Shown here: positions 38,591 through 49,137 of the stretch, in pieces
Numbering within the stretch: the first letter of the stretch is position 1
Layout: every line of letters starts with the position of its first letter
Source: Candidatus Tectimicrobiota bacterium
GTDB lineage: Bacteria > JACPUC01
Assembly (NCBI GenBank): GCA_016192455.1
Contig: JACPUC010000021.1
Location: forward strand, 35,630 to 99,629
Direction of reading: 5' to 3'
DNA length: 64,000 bases
The notes under the pieces: generated by a model
What the model saw: only the letters and a program-made list of their open reading frames with translations
Databases searched by the model: none
What the model was told of the DNA's origin: nothing
Position numbers and translations under genes: made by a program

Positions 38591-39449
38591 AGGAGTGAAC
38601 ACCTCCCGGCGTCATCCACCGGCATTTACGCGGCGCAGGGTTCCAAGGCCATGGCGCGCCGGCGCGGCCTGAAGAGAAAGGGCGCCATGGGGGATGCTGC
38701 CGCCGCGCCGCCGCCGGCGCTCTGCCTCCCAAGAATGCTCCGAGAACGACGAAGATGTGGAGGGAGTGAGCGTCGTCCAGCGGTTCTCACCTGGGCAAAC
38801 ATCTAGCCCCCTTCGTGCATCGTGTGTCAGAAGACGAGCGAGCAAGGAGACGAAAGCATCAACCGGAGAGAGCCTGGCGGGAATGGCGAGGCACACCTGA
38901 CGGTCCCGAGTACGTGGGCCGTGCGAGGCGGCAAGGAGAGGCGCTCACTGAATCAGAGGCGGTCAGGGCAACGCGGGCCACGGGGGTGTGGGATGGTCAG
39001 GTGGCGCCGGCGCAGAGTTCCAGGATCGCTGCCAGAGATGGACTTCCACGCACCAGCATGCCCCACGCTCAGCACGAATCCCTGACCTGTAAAGGAACGA
39101 CGAGTACCCTACATCCTCAACCACGCATCACCTTTTTTGATGTTGAACTCATGTTGAGGCAACCACCCACACGTGAGCTTCGGTCCCCACCACGTGGGGG
39201 TCCCGCCGAGCCCGCGCCCCCTCTGAACAGGAGCCAATTTCTCCCTACTCTCACTCGTCCCTCGTTCAATCGGGAAGATGTTGCCGCCCGCACCTGTCAC
39301 GGGGCGCACCCGCCTTGCAAGATCGGCGATAGTCCTTGGGTGCAACGCCCCGCGAGGCCAAACGACGCCTCCGCTCTCCTGCCCGGTTTTCTCCTTTCTG
39401 CCTTGTACCATGCGTGGGACCGAGGAATCCTCCCCGTCGCGTGTCCACG
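38591..39449 (-). other. Structured intergenic region between zapA and rny
   Basis: About 860 bases with no accepted gene. On the plus strand numbering GGGGC-GCACCC (39301-39311) pairs with GGGTGC-(aac)-GCCCC (39338-39351), and CCCCAC (39185-39190) pairs with GTGGGG (39194-39199). In many Proteobacteria the 6S RNA gene lies downstream of zapA, so this is a place to look for ssrS, but I could not find the conserved 6S central-bubble sequences, and I do not call it. Confidence 0.3.
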
Positions 39450-39779
39450 TCATGGCTCAAGAGTATTGTACTCTTCAGCAAGCTCCTTGTCCAATAGCGA
39501 CAACATCGAGGAGGCCTTCTTGGCGATCAGGGCGGTGTTCGTCTCATGCTGCTGGCGCAGCTCGAAGAGCTCGCTGGCAATGTAGAGCGCCGCCAGGATG
39601 CCGATTTTCGCCGGCGAACTATCCGGCGGGGCCTTGGCTGCCACGTCGCGCATCTTTTGATCAACGTACGCCGCAATTTGACGGGTCAGCTCCTCGCTGG
39701 CTTCCCCGCGGATGGTGTAGCTGCGCCCAAAGATCTCAACCTGTGTCTGAACGCTCACCGTTGGCTGAGCCGCCTCCAT
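39450..39779 (-). CDS. zapA: Cell division protein ZapA
   Basis: 109 residues. VEIFGRSYTIRGE at residues 15-27 is the ZapA N-terminal sheet, followed by a long C-terminal coiled coil (AALYIASELFELRQQHE ... SLLDKELAEE). ZapA binds and bundles FtsZ at the division ring. It lies 63 bases after a ZapB-like coiled-coil gene on the same strand, as in many Delta- and Gammaproteobacteria-like genomes, downstream of pheST. Confidence 0.93.
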   Translation of the reverse strand: MEAAQPTVSVQTQVEIFGRSYTIRGEASEELTRQIAAYVDQKMRDVAAKAPPDSSPAKIGILAALYIASELFELRQQHETNTALIAKKASSMLSLLDKELAEEYNTLEP

Positions 39780-39842
39780 GGGAGCCCTGCCGGCGTCTGG
39801 CCGCGGCCTCCCGCCTGCACGCGCCCCGCTGCCTGCGCCGCG

Positions 39843-40118
39843 TTACAGATCGAGCTCCTCCAGCTTCTCCAGGAGGGACTCGATCCTGCTGCTGACGATA
39901 TCACGCTCTTCAAGGAGCCTCTTGTTCTCGTGCAGGAGCGTGTCGTACTCGCCGCGCTCGTTGTGCAGCTCGAGCGCCAGGGCATCCTGTTCTTGAACGC
40001 GGCGCTCCAGCTCTTCCACGCGCCGTTGCAGTTGAGCATTCTGGGTGCGGTAGTCCGTGAGGCGTTCCAGCAGTTCGACAAGGCGACGTTCCACCGCCTC
40101 GAGCTTCTCGACCGACAT
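39843..40118 (-). CDS. ZapB-like coiled-coil protein
   Basis: 91 residues from the ATG at 40118, with AAGGAG at seven to eight bases; an upstream in-frame start at 40145 lacks a site. The entire protein is heptad-rich coiled coil (LEAVERRLVELLERLTDY ... SRIESLLEKLEEL). Adjacent to zapA, it probably links ZapA-FtsZ to other division components in the manner of ZapB. Family membership is inferred from size, composition and location only. Confidence 0.8.
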   Translation of the reverse strand: MSVEKLEAVERRLVELLERLTDYRTQNAQLQRRVEELERRVQEQDALALELHNERGEYDTLLHENKRLLEERDIVSSRIESLLEKLEELDL

Positions 40119-40502
40119 GCACGAATCTCCTTGAAGAATCCTCATCCAAGTTACGTGCAGCCAGCAAAAAATGATGCCAGATAAAGAGAGGCAAAGTCAA
40201 CCGATTTCATTTCCCCTGGAGGTTGCGCCAGGTTGAGGTATGGAGAGGGGGGCTGCCCGCGGGTCGCCGGGGCCGCCTCGCCCGCGGCGTGGGGAGGCGA
40301 CGGCGAGACTGGTCGGCGAATCTTCACCAAGGAGGGCGGCAAGGCGCGGCGGCCGGAGACTGGGTCGGAAGCTGTGCCGGGATTCTCTGCCGGGGGCCGG
40401 CTGGAATGAGGAGGGGGGAACGCGGCGCGCCGACCCGGCTCCGCCCGGACGGCTCTCGCCACGCCGTCGCTGAGGCGGCCGAGCCCGGCGGGGCGGCGGG
40501 GG
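40119..40502 (-). other. pheT to zapB-like gap
   Basis: 384 bases. The 80 bases upstream of the ZapB-like gene are A+T richer and likely hold its promoter; TTGACT (40200-40195) is a possible -35 but no good -10 follows at normal spacing. The rest is GC-rich with no gene. Confidence 0.35.
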
Positions 40503-42914
40503 CTAGCGGTCGCGCAGGATTGCCTGGTGCTCGGCAGCCAGAGCCCGCACGATGGCCGCGCACTGTTCGTTGATCATCTCGTCCGTGAGCGTCCGATCCT
40601 CGGCCTGGAAGGTGAGGGAGAAGGCCAGACTCTTCTTGCCGGCTGGAATGGTCTCGCCCTTGAAGCAGTCGAACAAGGTGACCTCCCGCACCAGGAGGGG
40701 GGCGGCGCGACGAATCGAGGCTTCCACCTCGGCCGCCGGCGCCTGCTCGTCCACGATCAGCGCCAGGTCGCGCGGGCTGGCGGGATAGCGCGGCAGCTCC
40801 GCGAAACGCGGCGCCAGCGAGGCTGCCGCAAAGAATGGCCGCAGGTGCATCTCGAAGACGTACGCCGCGCCGGGGATGCGGAAGGCGGCCAGCGTGTCGG
40901 GATGGATCTCCCCGAGAGAGCCGATGACCTCCTCGCGGCAGCGGATGGCGAGGGCGCGACCGGGGTGCAGGAAGGGCGCCTCCGTCGGCGCAAGGTCGAG
41001 GCAGGTCAGGCGGAACCCGCGCCCTACATGCTCGAGGATGCCTTTGATGTCGAAGAAGTCCGCCCCGATGTCCTCGCTGGCCCACGAGAGTGGATGGCGA
41101 GGTCCGCTCAGGAGCACCGCCAGGTGGCGCAGCTCGACCGGCAGCGCCCCGGCCTGCTCTGCCGGCAGGAAGACGGCGCCGTACTCGAAGAGCCTCACCT
41201 CGCTCTGCTGGCGGGTGAGGTTGTAGCGCAGGCAGTTCAGCAGACCCGGCAGCAGCATGGTCCTCATGATGGAGAACTCGGCGCTGAGGGGGTTGCTGAG
41301 CGGCATCGGCCGGGCCTGGGGGTCGCTGCGCGTGAGCCGCAGATGGTCGAGCCACTCGGCGTTGATGAAGGAGTAGGTGATTGCCTCGCACAGTCCGCAG
41401 GCGAGGAGCAGCTCGCGCAGGCGGCGCTCCTGGGGGCGCGTGGAGGGGCCGCTCTCAGCGGTGAGGGGGCTCAACGGCAGCGTCGTCGGGATGTTCTCAT
41501 AGCCGTGCAGACGCGCCACTTCTTCGATGAGGTCGATCTCGCGGCTGAGGTCCGGCCGGAAGAGCGGCAGGCTCACCTCGAACTCATCGGGGGCCGTGTC
41601 GCGCACGGGCAACTGCAGCCGCTCCAAGGCGCCGCGCGCCTCCGGTCCCGCAAGCGCCGTGCCGAGGACGTGATTGAGGCGGGCGAGGCGCAGCCGCACC
41701 TTGGGTTTCGTCAGCGGCGTGGGGTAGGCGTCGACCATTCCCTGGGCGACGCGACCGGCCGCAATCCGCGCCATGAGGTCGGCGGCCCGGTCGCATGCGA
41801 TCGGCGTGCCGTCGGGGTCCACGCCGCGCTCGAAACGATGCGAGGCTTCGGTGTGCATGCCGAGACGTTTCGCGGTGCGACGGATGCTGGTCGGCTCGAA
41901 GTAGGCGCTCTCGAGGAGGACGTTCCGCGTGCCCGCGTGCACTTCCGAGTTCAAGCCGCCCATCACCCCGGCCAGGGCGATACTGCGTCGGCCGTCGGCG
42001 ATCATCAGCATGTCCGGCTGCAGCTCCCGCTCCACGCCGTCGAGGGTGATGAAGCGCTCTCCCGCGGCGGCGCACCGCACGACGATGCGCTGCTCCTCGA
42101 GGAGATCGAAGTCGAAGGCGTGCAGGGGCTGGCCGCGCTCGAGGAGGACGTAGTTCGTGGCATCGACGATCGCGTTGATGGGCCGCAGCCCAGCCTTCAG
42201 GAGGCGCACCTGCAGCCACAGGGGGGAGGGGCCGATGACGACGCCCTCGATGAGCCGGCCGCAGTACCGCGGGCAGAGGTCGGGCCGGTCGAGGACGATC
42301 GCCACCCTGCCGGCGGTCGGCGGCCCTTCCTCGGCCACGTTCACCTGCGGCGGGGCGAAGGGCAGCTTGCAGAGCGCCGCGACCTCGCGCGCCACCCCGA
42401 GCATGCTGAAGCAATCGGCGCGGTTCGGCGTCAGGTCCAGCTCGAGGATGACATCGTCGTACTGCAGGAGCTCCGCGAGGGGCGCGCCGAGGGGGCTGCC
42501 TTCGGGGAGGACCAGGACGCCCTCGGCATCGTGCCCGAGCTCCAGCTCCGCGCTGGAGCAGAGCATCCCCTCCGAGAGGACGCCGCGGATCTCAGCGGCC
42601 TCGACGCGCTGCCCGTTCGGGAGCTGGGCGCCGACCTTTCCAAGGGCCACAGCCTGGCCGGGATGGAGGTTGGCGGCGGCGCAGACCACGCGCGACCTTC
42701 CCTGCCCCGTGTCCACGGTGCAGAGCCGCAGGCGCTCCGCCTTGGGATGGGGCGTGACGGCGACGAGCCGGGCGACGACGACACCCCGCAGGCGCCCGCG
42801 CCAGTCGTCGAGGTGACCAACCTCGACGCCTCCCATGGTGAGGGTCTCGGCCAGCTCCTCCGGCGGGCGATCAAGCTTCACGAACTCTTGCAGCCAGGCA
42901 AAGCTGACGCGCAC
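40503..42914 (-). CDS. pheT: Phenylalanine-tRNA ligase beta subunit
   Basis: 803 residues. Standard domain order: tRNA-binding OB-like region at about 40-150 (HPKAERLRLCTVDTG), B3/4 region with LDLTPNRADCFSMLGVAREVA, B5 and catalytic-like domain with ETRN-type features (DLIEEVARLHGYENIP), and C-terminal anticodon-binding ferredoxin-fold domain (AELPRYPASPRDLALIVDE). Together with PheS it charges tRNA-Phe as a heterotetramer. It begins 30 bases after pheS. Normal length. Confidence 0.97.
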   Translation of the reverse strand: MRVSFAWLQEFVKLDRPPEELAETLTMGGVEVGHLDDWRGRLRGVVVARLVAVTPHPKAERLRLCTVDTGQGRSRVVCAAANLHPGQAVALGKVGAQLPNGQRVEAAEIRGVLSEGMLCSSAELELGHDAEGVLVLPEGSPLGAPLAELLQYDDVILELDLTPNRADCFSMLGVAREVAALCKLPFAPPQVNVAEEGPPTAGRVAIVLDRPDLCPRYCGRLIEGVVIGPSPLWLQVRLLKAGLRPINAIVDATNYVLLERGQPLHAFDFDLLEEQRIVVRCAAAGERFITLDGVERELQPDMLMIADGRRSIALAGVMGGLNSEVHAGTRNVLLESAYFEPTSIRRTAKRLGMHTEASHRFERGVDPDGTPIACDRAADLMARIAAGRVAQGMVDAYPTPLTKPKVRLRLARLNHVLGTALAGPEARGALERLQLPVRDTAPDEFEVSLPLFRPDLSREIDLIEEVARLHGYENIPTTLPLSPLTAESGPSTRPQERRLRELLLACGLCEAITYSFINAEWLDHLRLTRSDPQARPMPLSNPLSAEFSIMRTMLLPGLLNCLRYNLTRQQSEVRLFEYGAVFLPAEQAGALPVELRHLAVLLSGPRHPLSWASEDIGADFFDIKGILEHVGRGFRLTCLDLAPTEAPFLHPGRALAIRCREEVIGSLGEIHPDTLAAFRIPGAAYVFEMHLRPFFAAASLAPRFAELPRYPASPRDLALIVDEQAPAAEVEASIRRAAPLLVREVTLFDCFKGETIPAGKKSLAFSLTFQAEDRTLTDEMINEQCAAIVRALAAEHQAILRDR

Positions 42915-42943
42915 GGCGCGGGGTCCTCGCTGGGCGGCTGGGG

Positions 42944-43972
42944 TTAGAACTGGCGCAGGAAGCGCAGATCGTTCTCGAAGAAGAGGCGCAGGTCGTTGAT
43001 GCCGAAGCGCAGCATGGCAATCCGCTCGATGCCCATGCCGAAGGCAAAGCCGGTGAATTCCTCACTGTCGTAGTTGACAAATTCGTAGACGGCGGGGTCT
43101 ACCATGCCGGCGCCGAGGATCTCCAACCAGCCGCTGTGCGAACAGACGCGGCAGCCGCGGCCGCCGCACATGACGCAGCCGATATCCACTTCGGCGCTTG
43201 GCTCGGTGTACGGGAAGAAGCTAGGGCGGAAACGCACCGGGGTGTCGGGACCGAACATGCGGTGCGCAAACGCCTCGAGGGTGCCCTTCAGGTGGCTGAA
43301 GCGGATGCCGCGATCGACGAGCAGCCCTTCCACCTGGTGGAACATCGGCGTGTGGGTGAGATCGTGGTCGCGGCGATAGACGCGCCCGGGGGCGATGATG
43401 CGTACGGGGGGCTGGCGCTTCTCCATGACGCGCACCTGCACGGCGGAGGTGTGGGTGCGCAGCACGAAGCCGCCGGGCAGGTAGAAGGTGTCCTGCATGT
43501 CGCGCGCCGGATGATCGGCGGGCATGTTCAGCGCCTCGAAGTTGTAGTAGTCGAGTTCGACTTCCGGCCCCTCGACGATCTCGAACCCGAGGCCGATGAA
43601 GATGCTCTCGATCTCCTGCTGCACGATGGCGATGGGATGCTGGTGGCCCAGCCACGGGCGGCGGCCGGGGAGCGTGAGGTCGAGCTGCTGGCTCATCCTG
43701 GCGCTGAGGCGTTCGTCCTTCAGCCGCTGGCGCTGGGCGATCACCTGGCCTTCGAGGAAGAGTTTCACTTCGTTCGCCAGGCGGCCCACGAGCGGGAGCT
43801 CCTCGGCGGGGAGGTCGCGCAGGTGTTTGAGGAGGCCGGTCACCAGCCCGCGGGGGCCGAGGTACCGTCCCTTCACCTGTTGCAGGTCGGCCTCGCTCCG
43901 CGCGGCGGCAAACGCGGCGGCGGCCTCATCTCTCAGGAGTTCGAGCTTGTGGCGCACGACTGCTCTCGTCAC
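42944..43972 (-). CDS. pheS: Phenylalanine-tRNA ligase alpha subunit
   Basis: 342 residues with a GTG start at 43972 and weak ribosome site. The N-terminal coiled coil binds tRNA; class II motifs follow (HPARDMQDTFYL, LRTHTSAVQVR, GRVYRRDHDLTHTPMFHQVE, and GMGIERIAMLRFGI as motif 3). The segment CVMCGGRGCRVCSHSGW is the usual cysteine-containing loop of bacterial PheS. It lies between rplT and pheT. Confidence 0.97.
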   Translation of the reverse strand: MTRAVVRHKLELLRDEAAAAFAAARSEADLQQVKGRYLGPRGLVTGLLKHLRDLPAEELPLVGRLANEVKLFLEGQVIAQRQRLKDERLSARMSQQLDLTLPGRRPWLGHQHPIAIVQQEIESIFIGLGFEIVEGPEVELDYYNFEALNMPADHPARDMQDTFYLPGGFVLRTHTSAVQVRVMEKRQPPVRIIAPGRVYRRDHDLTHTPMFHQVEGLLVDRGIRFSHLKGTLEAFAHRMFGPDTPVRFRPSFFPYTEPSAEVDIGCVMCGGRGCRVCSHSGWLEILGAGMVDPAVYEFVNYDSEEFTGFAFGMGIERIAMLRFGINDLRLFFENDLRFLRQF

Positions 43973-44042
43973 ACAGGGGACACCGGCTACCTGGCGCAGC
44001 CGGTGCGGCGGGACAGGGGTACGGGATCGGGCTGGGATGGGA

Positions 44043-44408
44043 TCAGACGGCGACGGAGAGCTGCCTCTTGGCGAGCGCGGCGAGCTCGGCGAACGCCGCT
44101 TGATTATTCACTGCCATCTCGGCGAGCATCTTGCGGTCCACGTCGACCCGCGCCTTCCGCAGGCCGTTCATGAAGGTGCTGTAGGAGAGACCGTGCTCGC
44201 GGGCTGCCGCATTGATGCGAATGATCCACAGACTGCGGAAATCGCGCTTCCGCGTGCGTCGATCGCGGTAGGCGTACTGCAGGCTGTGCATCACCGCCTC
44301 GTGCGCTCTGCGGAAGGTCTTGCCGCGCGGATAGCGAAAGCCCTTCGCTAACTGCAGGATCTTATCATGGCGGTGCTTCGAAGCTGGTCCACTTCGGGCG
44401 CGTGGCAT
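44043..44408 (-). CDS. rplT: 50S ribosomal protein L20
   Basis: 121 residues, very basic. It has the [18 protein letters not shown] stretch and [17 protein letters not shown] of L20, with the C-terminal globular half normal. L20 binds 23S rRNA early in 50S assembly and in several bacteria represses its own operon by binding its mRNA. Located directly after rpmI. Confidence 0.98.
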   Translation of the reverse strand: MPRARSGPASKHRHDKILQLAKGFRYPRGKTFRRAHEAVMHSLQYAYRDRRTRKRDFRSLWIIRINAAAREHGLSYSTFMNGLRKARVDVDRKMLAEMAVNNQAAFAELAALAKRQLSVAV

Positions 44409-44442
44409 GGCGTCAACTCTCCAGACTTAGGACGGTTCGGTG

Positions 44443-44649
44443 TTAGGCGTAGGGAACAAGCCGGCGGACCCTGGCAAGATCATGGGCGTGCACCAAGCCC
44501 GCCTTGCGCAGCTTGCGCTTCCGCTGGCGCGTTTTCTTGGTCAGGATATGGCTCCGGTGCGCCTTGCTGCGTTTCACCTGGCCACTGCTGGTACAGCGAA
44601 ACCGCTTGGCCGCGGAACGATTCGTCTTAACTTTTGGCACCTGCTTCAT
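44443..44649 (-). CDS. rpmI: 50S ribosomal protein L35
   Basis: 68 residues from the ATG at 44649 with AGGAAGG directly upstream. The sequence KVKTNRSAAKRFRCTSSGQ, then HILTKKTRQRKRKLRK, is characteristic of L35. It lies between infC and rplT as usual, 123 bases after infC. Confidence 0.97.
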   Translation of the reverse strand: MKQVPKVKTNRSAAKRFRCTSSGQVKRSKAHRSHILTKKTRQRKRKLRKAGLVHAHDLARVRRLVPYA

Positions 44650-44772
44650 CCTTCCTGCGCGTACGGCGTCTCGCCGCACACAACACCCCTGGCGGCCGCG
44701 CGCCGCTGCCTCGCCGCTGGCGCTCGCCGGCGGCTGCCGCACGAGCAGGGAAGCCGCGCCCCACGCACGGCG

Positions 44773-45414
44773 TTACGGTTGCACTGGTTCAGCTTCGCCC
44801 GCGAACTGCCGCTCGGCCTCGCTCCGGGCAGCCTCAGCCTTGGCGGCGGCCTCCCGCGCCATCTCCTTGGTGGGGGGCTTGGGGATGAAGATGCTGCTCA
44901 TCTGCCGCCCCTCCTGCCTGGGGGTCTGCTCCAGCACCGCGGCATCATCGAGGGCCGCACTGACGCGGTCGAGGAGACGCCTCCCCAGATCGAGGTGCAT
45001 CATCTCACGCCCACGAAACACCACGGTCATCTTGACTTTGTTCCCTTCCCCAAGGAATCGGCGGGCATAGTTCAGCTTTACCCCCACGTCGTGCTCGTCG
45101 GTCTTGGGTGTCAGCTTCACTTCCTTGAGGAGCTGATTCTTCTGCTTCCTCTTCGCCTGATGCGTGCGCTTGCTCTGCTGGTACTTGAACTTGCCGTAGT
45201 CCATGATGCGGCACACGGGGGGACGCTCGTTGGGAGCCACCTCGACGAGGTCCAGACCCTGCTCTTCCGCCATGGCGCGCGCTTCAGGCACCGCAAGCAC
45301 CCCAAGCTGCTTGCCGTCAGGGTCGATCACCCGCACCTCCCTGACGCGGATCATGTGGTTAATCCGGTATCCACCGCTGCGATTGGCTATACCGCTACGT
45401 TCGATCCGATTGAT
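44773..45414 (-). CDS. infC: Translation initiation factor IF-3, AUC start
   Basis: 213 residues when started at the ATC at 45414. The first in-frame ATG (45354) would cut the conserved RIN..IR..EVR motif, because YRIN lies before it and IRVREVRV after it. The ATC lies six bases after AGGAGGTGA (45429-45421), a nine-base match to the anti-Shine-Dalgarno sequence. Rare start codons such as AUU are how IF-3 represses its own synthesis in E. coli. The N-domain, the linker and the C-domain (FRGREMMHLDLG) are complete. It overlaps thrS by 20 bases. Confidence 0.93.
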   Translation of the reverse strand: MNRIERSGIANRSGGYRINHMIRVREVRVIDPDGKQLGVLAVPEARAMAEEQGLDLVEVAPNERPPVCRIMDYGKFKYQQSKRTHQAKRKQKNQLLKEVKLTPKTDEHDVGVKLNYARRFLGEGNKVKMTVVFRGREMMHLDLGRRLLDRVSAALDDAAVLEQTPRQEGRQMSSIFIPKPPTKEMAREAAAKAEAARSEAERQFAGEAEPVQP

Positions 45415-47362
45415 TAGCTGTCACCTCCTCGGAGTTCGTGCGGCAGTCGATGACCTGGCGCAGCCGCGCGATCGCCGCGTCGACGGCAAAGACGCCAAGG
45501 TGACCGGCGCGGCGATGCCGCAGCGCCACACTGCCCGCTGCCATCTCCTGGTCGCCCAGGACGAACATGTAGGGAACCTGCTCGATCTGCGCTTCCCGAA
45601 CCTTCAGGGAGACCTTCTCGTTGCGGAAGTCGCCTTCAGCCCGCACGCCGGCCGCCAGCAGGGCGTCGAGAACGCGCTGCGCGGCTGGGATGTGGCGATC
45701 CGTGATGGTGAGCACCTTCGCCTGCACCGGCGCCAGCCAGGTCGGGAAGGCGCCGGCGTAGTGCTCGGTGAGGCCGCCGATGAAGCGCTCCATGGAGCCG
45801 AGCGTGGTGCGATGGATCATCACCACGTGGTGCTCCTGACTGTCCGATCCCACGTACGTGATATTGAACCGCTTCGGCAGGTTGAAATCGAACTGAATGG
45901 TGGGGCCTTGCCAGCCGCGCCCCAGGGCATCCAGCATCTTGATGTCGATCTTGGGGCCGTAGAAGACGGCCTCCCCCTCCTGGCGCTTGGCCGGGATGCC
46001 GAGCTTATCGAGACCCGCGCCGAGGGCGCGCTCGGCCATCAGCCACTCGGCGTCGCTGCCGGCATACTTCTCGGGGTGCTCGGGGTCGCGCACGCTGAGC
46101 TCGATCTGAAAGTTCTCGTAGCCGAAGGTGCGCAGCATCTCGAGGGCGAACTGCAGGACCTTGTCGATCTCCTCGTGCACCTGCTCGGGGGTGCAGAAGA
46201 TATGCGCGTCGTCCTGGGTGAAGCCGCGCACGCGCAGCATGCCGTGCAGGGCGCCGGAGCGCTCGTAGCGGTAAACGGTGCCCAGTTCGGCGAACTTGAT
46301 CGGCAGCTCGCGGTAGCTGTGCCGGCGCGACTGGTAGATGAGGATGTGCCCTGGGCAGTTCATCGGCTTCAGGACGTACTCATCGCTGTCGATCTCCAGC
46401 ACGTACATGTTGTCGCGATAGTAGTCGTAATGCCCGGAGGTCCTGAAGAGCACATCCCTGGCGATGTGCGGGATGATGACGAGCTGGTAGCCGCGCCGCA
46501 CGTGCTCGTCTTCCCAGAAGCGCTCGATGACCTTGCGCAGCGTCGCCCCCTTGGGGAGCCAGTAGATGAGCCCGGCGCCGGCCCGCTCGTCGGTGAGGAA
46601 GAGGCCGAGCTGGCGGCCGAGGAGGCGATGGTCGCGCTTCTTGGCCTCTTCCAGCCGCTGGAGGTGCTCCCGCACCTGCTTGGCGCTGGGGTACGAGGTG
46701 CCGTAGATGCGCTGCAGCATGGGGTTGCGCTCGTCCCCGCGCCAGTATGCGCCGGCCACGCTCAGCAGCTTTACGGCCGGGATTTGCCCGGTGGAACGCA
46801 CGTGCGGACCGCGGCAGAGATCGACGAAGTCGCCTTCGCGGTAAAGCGAGACGGTGTCCTCCGCGAGCTGCTCGAGCATCTCCACTTTGTAGGTCTCGCC
46901 GCGGGCCTGGAACAGCGCGATGGCCTCCTGGCGCGGCACCTCCTGGCGCACGAAGGGGTGATCGGCGGCGATGATCTCCTGCATGCGCTGCTCGATGGCT
47001 TCGAGATCGGCCTCGGTGAACGGGCGCTTGTAGTCGAAGTCGTAGTAGTACCCCTCGGCGAGCGGCGGCCCGATGGTGATCTTGGCGCCGGCAAAGAGGT
47101 CCTGCACGGCGTGGGCCATGATGTGCGTGCTGCTGTGCCGGAAGACCTCGCGCCCCTCCTCATCGTCGAAGGAGAGGAAGGCCACGTGGTCGCCCGGCTG
47201 GGCTGGGGCGCTCAGATCGACGACCTTGCCGTTCTGCTTGGCGGCGACGACCTGCCGGTACTTGGGCGGCTTGACGAGGTGCAGAACCTCGGCGAGGGTC
47301 GCACCCTCCGGCACGCCGCAGGTGCGGCCGTCGGCCAGCGTCACCTCGATCTCGGTGGCCAT
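45395..47362 (-). CDS. thrS: Threonine-tRNA ligase
   Basis: 655 residues. TGS domain (about 1-62), editing domain with HSSTHIMAHAV and the later DLCRGPH motif, class II catalytic core with zinc ligand in MNCPGH, motif 2 FRYERSGALHGMLRVRGF-like sequence, and C-terminal anticodon domain (VLTITDRHIPAAQ). It charges tRNA-Thr. The last 20 bases carry the infC ribosome site and start. ATG at 47362. No T-box-like leader was recognised upstream. Confidence 0.98.
   Translation of the reverse strand: MATEIEVTLADGRTCGVPEGATLAEVLHLVKPPKYRQVVAAKQNGKVVDLSAPAQPGDHVAFLSFDDEEGREVFRHSSTHIMAHAVQDLFAGAKITIGPPLAEGYYYDFDYKRPFTEADLEAIEQRMQEIIAADHPFVRQEVPRQEAIALFQARGETYKVEMLEQLAEDTVSLYREGDFVDLCRGPHVRSTGQIPAVKLLSVAGAYWRGDERNPMLQRIYGTSYPSAKQVREHLQRLEEAKKRDHRLLGRQLGLFLTDERAGAGLIYWLPKGATLRKVIERFWEDEHVRRGYQLVIIPHIARDVLFRTSGHYDYYRDNMYVLEIDSDEYVLKPMNCPGHILIYQSRRHSYRELPIKFAELGTVYRYERSGALHGMLRVRGFTQDDAHIFCTPEQVHEEIDKVLQFALEMLRTFGYENFQIELSVRDPEHPEKYAGSDAEWLMAERALGAGLDKLGIPAKRQEGEAVFYGPKIDIKMLDALGRGWQGPTIQFDFNLPKRFNITYVGSDSQEHHVVMIHRTTLGSMERFIGGLTEHYAGAFPTWLAPVQAKVLTITDRHIPAAQRVLDALLAAGVRAEGDFRNEKVSLKVREAQIEQVPYMFVLGDQEMAAGSVALRHRRAGHLGVFAVDAAIARLRQVIDCRTNSEEVTANQSDRT
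45421..45430 (-). promoter_or_regulatory. Ribosome-binding site that decides the infC start
   Basis: GAGGAGGTGA inside the 3' end of thrS. It contains the nine-base complement of the 16S rRNA tail and sits six bases before the ATC at 45414. Confidence 0.85.
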
Positions 47363-47560
47363 ACCCCACAGCTCTTTCTAAGTCGCGGAGCCTCCTGGCG
47401 CGCGGCGGCGCACCGCGGCTCCAAACATAACAGGCATCCCGAGGCCAAGGAATGCTCGCAGATGCCTGCTGAGACAGCTCGGTTCCACGACGTCACGAAC
47501 GGCACCGCACGCTGACGCGCTGCGCTGGCCCCTCTGGATTCCGCCACGCTGACTCGTGCA

Positions 47561-47635
47561 TGGTAGGCACGGGCGGTTTCGAACCGCCGACCTCTTGCGC
47601 GTCAAGCAAGCGCTCTCCCCCTGAGCTACGTGCCT
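47561..47635 (-). tRNA. tRNA-Val (anticodon GAC)
   Basis: Minus-strand cloverleaf: acceptor AGGCACG/CGTGCCT, D stem GCTC/GAGC, anticodon stem CTTGC/GCAAG with loop TTGACGC (anticodon GAC), T stem with GGTTCGAAACC-type arm (GGCGG TTCGAAA CCGCC). The terminal CCA is encoded. It lies between clpX and thrS in the same direction, 78 bases from clpX end side. Confidence 0.95.
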
Positions 47636-47713
47636 CCACGGTCTGCGGAATGAAAAAACGCTACAACGTTAGCGCGGCGTTGTCAAGGCAAATGAGCGCC
47701 TGACGGCGATGTC

Positions 47714-49000
<1,287 letters not shown>

Positions 49001-49137
49001 AGGGCATTCCTTTCGAAGCCTCGCCTCTCTCCTCGAAGGGGAGCGTCAAAGGAGGCCCCTCGGGAGAGGTGGCGAACCCCGCCGCGCCAGCGACGCCGCT
49101 CCGCGCTGGGTCAGGCTGAGCGAGCTGGTCCGCTTCC

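Noticed and set aside
40161-40180. A sigma-54-like -24/-12 sequence (TGGCAT ... TTGC) upstream of the ZapB-like gene, minus strand
   Set aside because: The GG-to-GC spacing is one base too long for sigma-54, and the -24 element lacks the usual C at its end, so chance is likelier.
47363-47560. T-box leader upstream of thrS
   Set aside because: No specifier stem, T-box AGGGUGGNACCGCG-type core or terminator/antiterminator pair is visible.
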